From contig NZ_LT629763.1 of assembly GCF_900105255.1 (NCBI RefSeq), positions 1,798,001 to 1,862,000 of the forward strand: DNA of 64,000 bases, read 5' to 3'. The stretch is from Halopseudomonas sabulinigri. GTDB taxonomy: Bacteria > Pseudomonadota > Gammaproteobacteria > Pseudomonadales > Pseudomonadaceae. Shown one piece after another: positions 27,650-35,609 of this stretch; position 1 is the stretch's first letter, and each line of letters opens with the position of its first letter. A program made the position numbers and the translations under genes. The notes under the pieces were generated by a model, which saw nothing but the letters and a program-made list of their open reading frames with translations, searched no databases and was not told where the DNA came from.

Positions 27650-28663
27650 ATGCCCGCGTCAACTTCAGCTTCGCCTGCGCTGCAGCAGGTCGCCATTCTG
27701 GCCACCGACTGCACCATTGCCTCTACTGTCATGCAGGCAAAAGACTTCTTTTATATGGCCAGTCTCAACGACGGGCGCCAACGCGGCCTTGGACTCACAC
27801 CCAGCTTCAGCACTTTAATAGCCGCACCCGACGACCGCCCTGCAACCAGTTTCAGCCAGGACCCGCTGCCCGTTCAGACCCGCATCGACCAGACCGCGCC
27901 GCAACTGATTATCCTGCCGGCATTCTGGGGCGATTTCGACGCACTGCTGGCACGCTACCCCACCGTAATTCCGTGGCTAAAAAGCGCGCATGCCGCAGGA
28001 GCACTGATCGGCGCGGTCGCCAACGGCGCTTTCTGGGCCGCCGCCGCCGGGCTGCTCGACCAGCGAGAAGCCACCACCTACTGGCGCTACTACGATGATT
28101 TCAGCGCACGCTTCCCGCACGTGGCGCTGCAGCGCGACAAACACCTGACCGACGCCGGCGCCGTACTCTGCGCCGCCGGTATCAGCTCAGGGCGCGATCT
28201 CTTCGTACACCTGGCGGAAAGACTCTGCGGCCCCGGTGTGGCACAAACCGTGGCAAGGGATGTGTTTTACGAGGTGCAGCGCAACTACTCACCCGGCGTG
28301 ATCGGCTTCGGCGGGCAAAAAATGCACCAGGACCTGGCGATACTGCAGATTCAGCAGTGGCTGGAAGGGCATTTTGCGGAGAAATTCCGCTTTGAGGATG
28401 TTGCCAGCCGACACGGCATGAGCATTCGCAATTTCATGCGACGATTCCAGCAGGCTACCGGGGACAAACCACTGCAGTACCTGCAGCGGCTACGCATTGA
28501 GATGGCCAAGACGCTGCTCAGTACCAGCCAACAGAGCATCAAGACCATCAGCTACGATGTGGGCTACGACGACGCCAGCTTCTTTGCGCGGCTGTTTCGT
28601 CAACACACCGAGCTGTCCCCCAACCAGTACCGGCGCCAATACCAGCGCCAGCACGAGGAATAA
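27650..28663 (+). CDS. GlxA-type transcriptional regulator (DJ-1/PfpI domain plus AraC HTH)
   Basis: Regulator of 337 residues if started at the ATG; a TTG at 27620 would add ten residues. The N-terminal half (about 15-190) is a class-I glutamine-amidotransferase-like domain (VAILATDCTIASTVMQAKDF, LIGAVANGAFWAAAAGLLD). The usual nucleophile-elbow position reads AVANGAFW, without a cysteine, so it is a ligand-sensing, not catalytic, domain. The C-terminal 100 residues are a double AraC HTH (FEDVASRHGMSIRNFMRRFQQATG, ISYDVGYDDASFFARLFRQH). The target is unknown; the adjacent aldo/keto reductase is one candidate. Confidence 0.87.
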   Translation: MPASTSASPALQQVAILATDCTIASTVMQAKDFFYMASLNDGRQRGLGLTPSFSTLIAAPDDRPATSFSQDPLPVQTRIDQTAPQLIILPAFWGDFDALLARYPTVIPWLKSAHAAGALIGAVANGAFWAAAAGLLDQREATTYWRYYDDFSARFPHVALQRDKHLTDAGAVLCAAGISSGRDLFVHLAERLCGPGVAQTVARDVFYEVQRNYSPGVIGFGGQKMHQDLAILQIQQWLEGHFAEKFRFEDVASRHGMSIRNFMRRFQQATGDKPLQYLQRLRIEMAKTLLSTSQQSIKTISYDVGYDDASFFARLFRQHTELSPNQYRRQYQRQHEE

Positions 28664-29755
28664 TCAGGGCTTGTGCGCGCGGGCCAGAAACTCGTGCGAC
28701 TGCATTTCCAGCAGCCGGCTGAGGGTACGCTGGAATTCAAACTCCAGCCGCCCACCGGTATACAGATCCTTGAGCTCAACCTCAGCAGAAATAATCAGCT
28801 TCACGTTGCGATCATAGAACTCATCGACCAGATTGATGAAGCGGCGCGCCATGTCATCCTTGCTGCCCCCCATCTGTTCCACATTGGCAATCAATACCGC
28901 GTGGAAGATACGTCCCAGCTCGATGTAGTCATTCTGACTGCGCGGACCGTCGCAAAGCGCACGAAACTCGAACCAGGCTACGTCTTCACAGACTCGGATC
29001 GACTTGATCCCCCGATTCTCGATCATCAGCTCTTCGCCTTCGACCACCTCATCCATGTCAGGCACCAGACTGTCGAAGCTGCGCCGCAGACTGGCGTTGG
29101 CCTCGCAATCGAGGGGCCAGTGATATAGCTCGGCCTGCTCCAGCGCGCGCAAGCGATAATCCACGCCATTGTCGACGTTGACCACTTCGGTCTGACTGTT
29201 CAGCAAGGCAATTGCGGGCAGAAAGCGGGCCCGCTGCAGGCCGTCTTTGTACAGGCCATCGGGGACGATGTTGGACGTTGCGACCAGCGTTACCCCTTGC
29301 GCGAAGAGTTCCTCCATGAGGCTACCGAGAATCATGGCATCGGTAATATCCGAGACAAAAAACTCGTCAAAGCAGATCACCCTCGCCTCTTCGGCAAAAC
29401 GCCCGGCAATCAGCTTGAGCGGATCCTTCTTGCCCTTCATCCCCCTGAGTTCCTGATGCACGCGCTGCATAAAACGATGGAAGTGCGTACGCATCTTGCG
29501 CTCAAACGGCAACGCGTCAAAAAAGGTATCGACCAGGTAGGTCTTGCCGCGCCCGACACCACCCCAGAAATACAGCCCCTTGACCGGCTCCGGCTTTTTG
29601 CCGCGCAAACGACCGAGCAATCCGGGTTTGGCCTGGTCACTGGCGATCAGCTCATCAAACAGGCGCTGCAGATGGCGAACTGCCTTTTCCTGGGCTGGAT
29701 CATGGAAGAAGTCCGGACGCTGAAGGTCCGCCTTGTAACGCTCAAGGGGAGACAT
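28664..29755 (-). CDS. zapE: Cell division ATPase ZapE (AFG1-like)
   Basis: AAA-type ATPase of 363 residues; in E. coli it destabilises FtsZ polymers during constriction under some conditions. Walker A is GGVGRGKT (65-72) and Walker B is VICFDEFF (D130-E131), followed by SDITDAMILGSL and LVATSNIVPDGLYKDGLQR (sensor 1 region). Its stop codon directly abuts the stop of the convergent regulator, with no base between them. Confidence 0.95.
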   Translation of the reverse strand: MSPLERYKADLQRPDFFHDPAQEKAVRHLQRLFDELIASDQAKPGLLGRLRGKKPEPVKGLYFWGGVGRGKTYLVDTFFDALPFERKMRTHFHRFMQRVHQELRGMKGKKDPLKLIAGRFAEEARVICFDEFFVSDITDAMILGSLMEELFAQGVTLVATSNIVPDGLYKDGLQRARFLPAIALLNSQTEVVNVDNGVDYRLRALEQAELYHWPLDCEANASLRRSFDSLVPDMDEVVEGEELMIENRGIKSIRVCEDVAWFEFRALCDGPRSQNDYIELGRIFHAVLIANVEQMGGSKDDMARRFINLVDEFYDRNVKLIISAEVELKDLYTGGRLEFEFQRTLSRLLEMQSHEFLARAHKP

Positions 29756-29826
29756 ACGCTGTTACCAAAGGGAGTACGACGGGTGCGCTACTCTACTCGC
29801 CCGCTCCCCCCTTGGCAATCCGACTA

Positions 29827-30450
29827 CTAGCCAAGGGCCTGCTCAACAGCGGCTTTCAGCGGCACTAGCTGGCCGTGGAAGAAGTGCCCTGTCTCGGCAA
29901 ACCGTTGCACTGTAGCACCAGGCTCATCGGCGAAGGCGGCATACACCGCCTCGGGCGCGACCACATCGTCGTCTTCGCCCATCATCACCACGGCCGGCCC
30001 ACCCAAGGGCTTGAGCTCAGCAAAGCGCTGCTTTTCCACCGAGGGCGCAACCAGAATCAAGCGCTCAGGCCACACAGGCAACGCTGAGGCCGCTGCTGCG
30101 GCAACGTAACCGCCGAAGGAAAACCCCAGCAACCAGAGCGAGCTCATCTGCAGTTCGGCGCGCGCCCACTCAATAACCGCAATGCAGTCCTGCACCTCGC
30201 CAACACCGTAGTCGTGCTCTCCGGCACTGCTGCCCACGCCACGAAAGTTGAACCGCAGGGTCGCCGCGCCCAGATCCCGCGCAGTACGCATCAGGGTATG
30301 CACGACTTTATTCTGCATGGTGCCGCCCTGCACAGGATTGGGATGGCAGATGATCGCCACCAGTCCCGGACGATCCCCGCGGGTCAGTAAGGCTTCCAGC
30401 GGGCCGGCGGGCCCTTCTATAACTACCTGCTCTTCGCCTGGACGGCTCAT
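29827..30450 (-). CDS. Alpha/beta hydrolase
   Basis: Small serine hydrolase-fold protein of 207 residues, started at MSRPGEEQVVIEGPAG with GGAG just upstream; a 49-codon extension of the frame is rejected. The nucleophile elbow is G109-F-S111-F-G-G, the acid lies in GEDDDVV (about 149-154), and the histidine is H189 in AETGHFFHG. NFRGVGSSAGEHD forms the oxyanion region. The substrate is unknown. The 274 bp upstream to yhcB hold nothing I can name. Confidence 0.85.
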   Translation of the reverse strand: MSRPGEEQVVIEGPAGPLEALLTRGDRPGLVAIICHPNPVQGGTMQNKVVHTLMRTARDLGAATLRFNFRGVGSSAGEHDYGVGEVQDCIAVIEWARAELQMSSLWLLGFSFGGYVAAAAASALPVWPERLILVAPSVEKQRFAELKPLGGPAVVMMGEDDDVVAPEAVYAAFADEPGATVQRFAETGHFFHGQLVPLKAAVEQALG

Positions 30451-30724
30451 GGCATTCTCCGTGACTACTACTGCATGAATGGCGTCGCACATGCGGAACT
30501 GCCGACAACAGCGGCGCTCCAAGTAGGATATTCTGACCTCTGGCCACCGCGACTGGCAAGGAACACGCCTGCACCAGCACAGGCGGCGCCGGGGCACTGA
30601 ATAGAACGCCCGGTACCGATATAGACACTAGCCTTGGCCAGTAAATGTCGTTACCGTAAGACTATGCTCTGACAGCAAAAATACGATTGCCTGGCAGCAT
30701 CAACCTATAGATGAGGGACCCAAG

Positions 30725-31183
30725 GTGGAAGCAAGCGAGAATCTCTGGATAGCAACAGCCATTGCCCTGGCAGTAGGCGTCGTCATCGGCGTAGTACTGG
30801 CCCAAGTGTCGCGACGCTTCAGCAGCGGCAACTCATCCAGCTCCCAGGCCCAGCTTGAGAGTCTGCAACTGCGCTTCGAAGAGTATCAGCAGGAAGTTGC
30901 GTCGCATTTCAAGACCACCGCCAACCTGGCCGGCCGGCTCAATCGCAGCTATCAGGACATTCAGGAGCACCTGACCCATGGCGCCATGGAACTGGCTCCT
31001 GACGACATGACGCGCCAGCGTCTGCTCGCCGCACTGGACCAAGACGCGCCCATTGCGCCCGGCAGCCGCAAGCACCACGAAGGCGCCTTCGACAGCCTCG
31101 AGCCACCACGCGATTACGCTCCCAAGGACAGCGGCGGCCCCGGCACCTTGTCCGAAGATTACGGCATCAAGCGCAAGCCCTGA
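30725..31183 (+). CDS. yhcB: YhcB/ZapG family membrane-anchored coiled-coil protein
   Basis: Protein of 152 residues starting at GTG, with AGGG about 8 bases upstream. An N-terminal membrane helix (about 7-26, LWIATAIALAVGVVIGVVLA) is followed by a coiled coil (about 40-75, QLESLQLRFEEYQQEVASHF) and a disordered C-terminus. It matches the DUF1043 family, linked in E. coli to envelope growth and division. Its neighbour zapE also has a division role. Confidence 0.88.
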   Translation: MEASENLWIATAIALAVGVVIGVVLAQVSRRFSSGNSSSSQAQLESLQLRFEEYQQEVASHFKTTANLAGRLNRSYQDIQEHLTHGAMELAPDDMTRQRLLAALDQDAPIAPGSRKHHEGAFDSLEPPRDYAPKDSGGPGTLSEDYGIKRKP

Positions 31184-31224
31184 GGCCATAGCCCGCGCTG
31201 CCAGCAGCGCGGGCAACCCACTCC

Positions 31225-32364
31225 ATGCCAACTTCCGAATCCGCCTTTTTCCGCCTGCCCCAATCTGCCTCTGAACCGCTGCGTATAGCCGGTGATTGGA
31301 CTCTCCAGCATTACGGCGAACTACGCGAACTGATCGCCCAGGTTCCTGCCAGCCAGCGCCAGAGTATCAGCGAAGTAGATCTCAGCCAGCTGGCCGGACT
31401 GGATACCGCCGGTGGTCAACTGCTGGCCGAGCTGCTGGGCCCGGAGCAATTGCAGCGCGCCAGCCAGAGCAGTCAGGACCTCAGCAGCGAACGGCGCACG
31501 CTGTTGCAACGCATTGCCAGCAGTTGCAGCGACCAACCGGACACCATCAGATCCGAACCCCTGCTGCTTATCGCGCTGCTTGAACGTATCGGCGCAGCCA
31601 TGGCCGGACTGTATGCCCACGTCATCGAACTCTTGGGCTTTATCGGTCTGACCCTCAGCGGCCTGGCACGCAATCTGTTGCGTCCCGGCAACTGGCGGTT
31701 AACCGCGATAGTTGCGCAGATCGAGCAAACCGCCTTCAATGCCATTCCCATCGTCGCGCTACTGACCTTTATGGTGGGTGCGGTGATCGCCTTTCTTGGC
31801 GCCACCGTACTGGAGTCCTTTGGCGCCAGCATCTACACGGTCGACCTGATTGCCTTCTCGTTCCTGCGTGAGTTTGGCGTGTTGCTGACGGCTATTCTGA
31901 TGGCCGGTCGCACCGCCAGCGCCTTTACCGCACAGATCGGCTCGATGAAAGCCAACGAAGAGGTCGATGCAATCCGTGCACTGGGGCTGAACCCGATGGA
32001 GATTCTGGTGTTGCCGCGGGTACTGGCGCTATTGATCGCCATGCCGGCCCTCACCTTCATTGCCATGCTTTCTGGCCTGTTCGGCGGCGCCATGGTCTGC
32101 GCACTGTCGCTGGACATTTCGCCAACCATGTACCTCAGCATGCTGCACCAGAACATTGAACTCAGGCATTTCCTGCTCGGCATCGCCAAGGCGCCAGTAT
32201 TTGCCTTTCTGATCGCCGTTATCGGCTGCCTGGAAGGCTTCAAGGTCAGCGGCAGCGCAGAGTCTGTCGGCGAGCACACCACCTCCAGCGTGGTGCAATG
32301 TATCTTCGTGGTGATTCTGGTCGACGCATTGGCAGCGCTGTTCTATATGGAGATGGGCTGGTGA
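31225..32364 (+). CDS. MlaE-type lipid ABC transporter permease with N-terminal STAS domain
   Basis: Inner-membrane permease of 379 residues. Residues 1-110 form a STAS-like domain (DWTLQHYGELRELIAQV, VDLSQLAGLDTAGGQLLAELL); residues about 130-379 are the MlaE fold with five or six membrane helices. The family coupling loop GRTASAFTAQIGSMKANEEVDAIRALG is intact. In the Mla system STAS is a separate protein (MlaB), so here two subunits are fused. It is first in a four-gene operon with an ATPase, an MCE protein and a PqiC-type lipoprotein, as in the Pseudomonas operon I remember as PA3211-PA3214. Confidence 0.9.
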   Translation: MPTSESAFFRLPQSASEPLRIAGDWTLQHYGELRELIAQVPASQRQSISEVDLSQLAGLDTAGGQLLAELLGPEQLQRASQSSQDLSSERRTLLQRIASSCSDQPDTIRSEPLLLIALLERIGAAMAGLYAHVIELLGFIGLTLSGLARNLLRPGNWRLTAIVAQIEQTAFNAIPIVALLTFMVGAVIAFLGATVLESFGASIYTVDLIAFSFLREFGVLLTAILMAGRTASAFTAQIGSMKANEEVDAIRALGLNPMEILVLPRVLALLIAMPALTFIAMLSGLFGGAMVCALSLDISPTMYLSMLHQNIELRHFLLGIAKAPVFAFLIAVIGCLEGFKVSGSAESVGEHTTSSVVQCIFVVILVDALAALFYMEMGW

Positions 32365-33167
32365 GCGAGCAAACAGACAAGCAGCAGCCATTGGTGGAAG
32401 TGCGCGGCCTGGTCAATCGCTTTGGCAGCCAGACCATTCACGACCAATTGGACCTGGACATCTATCCGCGCGAAATTCTCGGCGTGGTGGGTGGCTCCGG
32501 GACCGGCAAGTCGGTGCTGCTGCGCTCCATTGTCGGCCTGCGCCGACCCAATGCCGGCTCGGTCAAGGTATTTGGCAAGGACCTGCAGACGCTGTCGCCG
32601 GAGCAACGCTCACAACAGGAGCGCCGATTCGGCGTGTTGTTTCAGGCGGGCGCGCTGTTTTCTTCGCTGACCGTGCTGGAAAATATCGCCCTGCCTTTGA
32701 TCGAGCACGCGGGCCTGAGCCGCCCGGATGCCGAGCACCTGGCGCGCATGAAGGTGGCGCTTACCGGGTTACCGCCCGAGGCAGGCGACAAATACCCATC
32801 CATGCTGTCCGGCGGCATGGTCAAGCGCGCGGCATTGGCCCGCGCCCTGGCGCTGGATCCCGATATTCTGTTTCTGGATGAGCCGACCGCCGGCCTGGAC
32901 CCGATCGGCGCTGCGGCCTTTGACCAATTGATCAAAACCCTGCGTGACGCCCTTGGGTTGAGTGTTTTCCTGGTTACCCACGACCTCGACACCCTCTACG
33001 CCATCTGCGACCGCGTTGCGGTACTATCGGAAAAACGCGTACTGGTGGCCGATAGCCTGCAACGCGTCAGCGAAACAGACAACACCTGGATTCAGGACTA
33101 TTTTCATGGCCCCCGCGGCCGCGCCGCCGCCGCCAGCCACCAAGCCCTTACCCCGGAGTCTAACTAG
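32361..33167 (+). CDS. MlaF-type ABC transporter ATPase
   Basis: Cytoplasmic ATPase of 268 residues. The GTG start overlaps the permease stop by 4 bp (GTGA), which decides it over an ATG further upstream. Walker A is GGSGTGKS (44-51), the Q-loop is FQAGALFSSLTVLEN, the signature is LSGGMVKR, Walker B is ILFLDEPTAGLDP, and the switch histidine is in VTHDLDT. It powers the permease for phospholipid movement between the membranes; substrate and direction are inferred from the family. Confidence 0.92.
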   Translation: MSEQTDKQQPLVEVRGLVNRFGSQTIHDQLDLDIYPREILGVVGGSGTGKSVLLRSIVGLRRPNAGSVKVFGKDLQTLSPEQRSQQERRFGVLFQAGALFSSLTVLENIALPLIEHAGLSRPDAEHLARMKVALTGLPPEAGDKYPSMLSGGMVKRAALARALALDPDILFLDEPTAGLDPIGAAAFDQLIKTLRDALGLSVFLVTHDLDTLYAICDRVAVLSEKRVLVADSLQRVSETDNTWIQDYFHGPRGRAAAASHQALTPESN

Positions 33168-33170
33168 ACC

Positions 33171-34109
33171 ATGGAAACCCGTGCCCATCATGTGCTGATC
33201 GGCCTGTTTACAGTGCTTTCAGCACTCGCAGCCATCAGCTTTGCCATCTGGATGAGCAGCTCCAGCACCAGCAGCGAGTACCGCTACTACACCGTGCTCT
33301 TCAAGCAAGCGGTCACCGGCCTGTCACGTGGTAGCGCCGTACAGTTCAGCGGCATTCGCATCGGTGACATCACTGAATTGACGCTCGATAAAGAAGACCC
33401 GCGCAAGGTGCGCGCACGCATTCGCATCGACCCCAGCGTCCCCATCAAGCAGAGCACTACAGCCAGCCTGTCGTTCACCGGCATCACCGGCAACTCGGTC
33501 ATTGAGCTGAGCCACGACAAACTCAACAGCCCGCCGCTGGAGGGCGTGGACGGCGAAGACCCGGTAATACCGGCAAAGCCGTCACCCATCTCCAGCCTGC
33601 TGGCCAACGGCGAGGACCTGATGACCAACATCAACAAGTTGATCGTCAGTGCCCGCGATATTCTGTCCGAGGAAAACGTCGAGCACCTGAGCCAAACCCT
33701 CGAAGGGCTGCACCAGGCCACCGACAGCATCTCCAACCCCGACGGCAACCTGCAGCAACTACTGGTTGAGCTGACCGAAACCAGCCGCGCCGCCAAGGCT
33801 GCACTGGAGCAAAGCAATCAGCTGATCGCCAACGCCGATCGCCTGGTCACCAACCAGGGCGCGCAAACCCTCGACAGCGCGGAACAGGCGATGGCCTCGG
33901 TAGCACAGTCAAGTGCCACCCTTGAGCAGATTCTGAATGACAACCAGGCGGCCTTTTCCAGCGGCATGCAAGGTCTGGGGCAGTTGGATCCCGCGATCAA
34001 CGAACTACGTTCTACGCTGGCCGAGCTGCGCCTGCTGACCCGCCGGCTACAGGACGACCCCGCCCGCTTTTTGCTGGGACGTGAAAACAAACAGGAGTTT
34101 CAACCATGA
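33171..34109 (+). CDS. MlaD-type MCE-domain protein
   Basis: Periplasmic lipid-binding protein anchored by an N-terminal helix (about 7-27). It has 312 residues. The MCE domain spans about 40-125 (VLFKQAVTGLSRGSAVQFSG, GITGNSVIEL). A long helical C-terminal part follows (about 140-300), which in MCE proteins forms a hydrophobic tunnel or needle. It begins 3 bp after the ATPase stop and overlaps the next gene by 4 bp. Confidence 0.92.
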   Translation: METRAHHVLIGLFTVLSALAAISFAIWMSSSSTSSEYRYYTVLFKQAVTGLSRGSAVQFSGIRIGDITELTLDKEDPRKVRARIRIDPSVPIKQSTTASLSFTGITGNSVIELSHDKLNSPPLEGVDGEDPVIPAKPSPISSLLANGEDLMTNINKLIVSARDILSEENVEHLSQTLEGLHQATDSISNPDGNLQQLLVELTETSRAAKAALEQSNQLIANADRLVTNQGAQTLDSAEQAMASVAQSSATLEQILNDNQAAFSSGMQGLGQLDPAINELRSTLAELRLLTRRLQDDPARFLLGRENKQEFQP

Positions 34110-34747
34110 TTGCGCGTCGCACGTTGCAGTTGGGTGCCGGCCTACTGCTGGTGGGCCTGGTCAGCGCCTGCACGGTGCTGCCCGAGGCCGAGCCCATTAC
34201 TTTTTACCGGCTGCCGAGCCCACAGCTTACGGCGAGTCAGGCCCAGCCACTGCCGCTCTCGCTGCGCATCACCACACCCGACGCCAGTTACGCCTTGCAG
34301 GCCCCGCGCATCATGGTCAGCCCGGATGAAAACACCATCAACAGCTATCAGGGCGCGCGCTGGAGCGATCCCAACCCCGCACTGCTGCGCGAGCATCTGA
34401 TTCAAGCGTTTCAGCAAGAAGGGAGCTTCAACACCGTCACCAACGAAAATCAGGCGCTGGAAAGTGACGTCCATTTGTACAGTGATCTGCGGCGGTTCCA
34501 GACCGTTTATGTGAACGGCACGCCACGCGTCAACGTCACTCTGGATGCCAAGCTCGTCGATCCCACCACACGCCGCGTCATTGCCGCCAGGCACTTTCAG
34601 CTGGAACAGGCGCTGGACGATCCCCAGGTTCCCGCAGTGGTAAAAGGGCTGGGCGCGGCGTCGGACCAACTGGCGCGTGAACTGATCAGCTGGAGCCGCG
34701 GTGAACTGGCCACCATGCAGCCGGCAAAGAGCCAGCAAGCTGAATAA
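34106..34747 (+). CDS. PqiC-type ABC transport auxiliary lipoprotein
   Basis: Outer-membrane lipoprotein of 213 residues with lipobox LVSAC (Cys22). The body matches the PqiC/YmbA family (ITFYRLPSP near the N-terminus, YQGARWSDPNPALLREHLIQAF, LYSDLRRFQTVYVNGTPRV). In the Pqi system this lipoprotein caps the MCE tunnel at the outer membrane, and the same role is inferred here. Its ATG overlaps the MCE gene stop. Confidence 0.88.
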   Translation: MIARRTLQLGAGLLLVGLVSACTVLPEAEPITFYRLPSPQLTASQAQPLPLSLRITTPDASYALQAPRIMVSPDENTINSYQGARWSDPNPALLREHLIQAFQQEGSFNTVTNENQALESDVHLYSDLRRFQTVYVNGTPRVNVTLDAKLVDPTTRRVIAARHFQLEQALDDPQVPAVVKGLGAASDQLARELISWSRGELATMQPAKSQQAE

Positions 34748-34802
34748 CACCAACCCCCTGGTTCATCTGTCGCCCTGAGGGGCGGCAGTTAAGAAACCCC
34801 GC

Positions 34803-35609
34803 TCAGCCCGCCGGCCGCAACACCCCACGCTCCCGGAACAGGGCGGACGTCCGTACCGTCACATCACTCTGGAATGCCTTCTCGTAATCCACATCCAGCA
34901 CATAGGCCTTGGCTCGCAGGCGAATGGCCAAGCGCTCGGCGACCTGCACTTCTTCTATGGCAAAGGTCACCGGTTTCTTCAGATACGCGAAACGGCTGGT
35001 CACGATCACCTGACGGGCAATGTCCTGGGCCTGCTGAATGTCGGCATCAAGCGCCAGATGGAAGTCGGTTACCACCATCATATCCATTGCGCCGAGGTTG
35101 CCCGAGGCCACCACGTCGGTAATAAAGCGCGAATTGGGGATGGTGACGATGTTGTCATCCAGCGTGCGCAGCCGAACCGTACGCAGGGTGATCGCCATGA
35201 TCTCGCCGTAGACGTTATCAAAGGTGACTCTGTCACCGACCTGAAACGGGCGGTCAAACAGCAGTATCAAACCGGAAATCAGCGACGCCGCCACGTCCTT
35301 GAGGGCGAAGCCCACCGCCACCGCTGCAGAGCCGCCAATCGCGATCAGAAACTCCTGCGGCGGGCGCAATACGCCTACCACCAACACGATCGCACCGATG
35401 ATGTAGAGCACAAAACTCAGCAAGGTGGTGAGCTGCATCACAGCAAAGCGGCGTGACGGGAAGCGCGTCATCACCCGGCCCATCATGTGCCGGATCAGCC
35501 AGTTGATCAGCCACAGCACGAAGATGCAGAAGAACAACAGGAATATGGTCCCTGCGTTGAACATATCTACAAAGGTAGATAGCTGACTGGCAAGATTATC
35601 GTCATTCAT
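34803..35609 (-). CDS. Small MscS-family mechanosensitive channel
   Basis: Inner-membrane channel of 268 residues. There are three membrane helices at about 20-40, 58-81 and 86-110; the pore-lining third helix and its kink region read GGSAAVAVGFALKDVAASL, followed by SGLILLFDRPFQVGD, diagnostic of MscS. The soluble beta and alpha-beta domains follow (IPNSRFITDVVASGN). It overlaps the upstream ATPase gene by 8 bp (CATGAATGA), so the two products are probably made together. Confidence 0.93.
   Translation of the reverse strand: MNDDNLASQLSTFVDMFNAGTIFLLFFCIFVLWLINWLIRHMMGRVMTRFPSRRFAVMQLTTLLSFVLYIIGAIVLVVGVLRPPQEFLIAIGGSAAVAVGFALKDVAASLISGLILLFDRPFQVGDRVTFDNVYGEIMAITLRTVRLRTLDDNIVTIPNSRFITDVVASGNLGAMDMMVVTDFHLALDADIQQAQDIARQVIVTSRFAYLKKPVTFAIEEVQVAERLAIRLRAKAYVLDVDYEKAFQSDVTVRTSALFRERGVLRPAG

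Noticed and set aside
34748..34802. Hairpin after the PqiC-type gene as a terminator
   Set aside because: The stem contains a G-T pair and there is no T-run on either side, so I do not call it.
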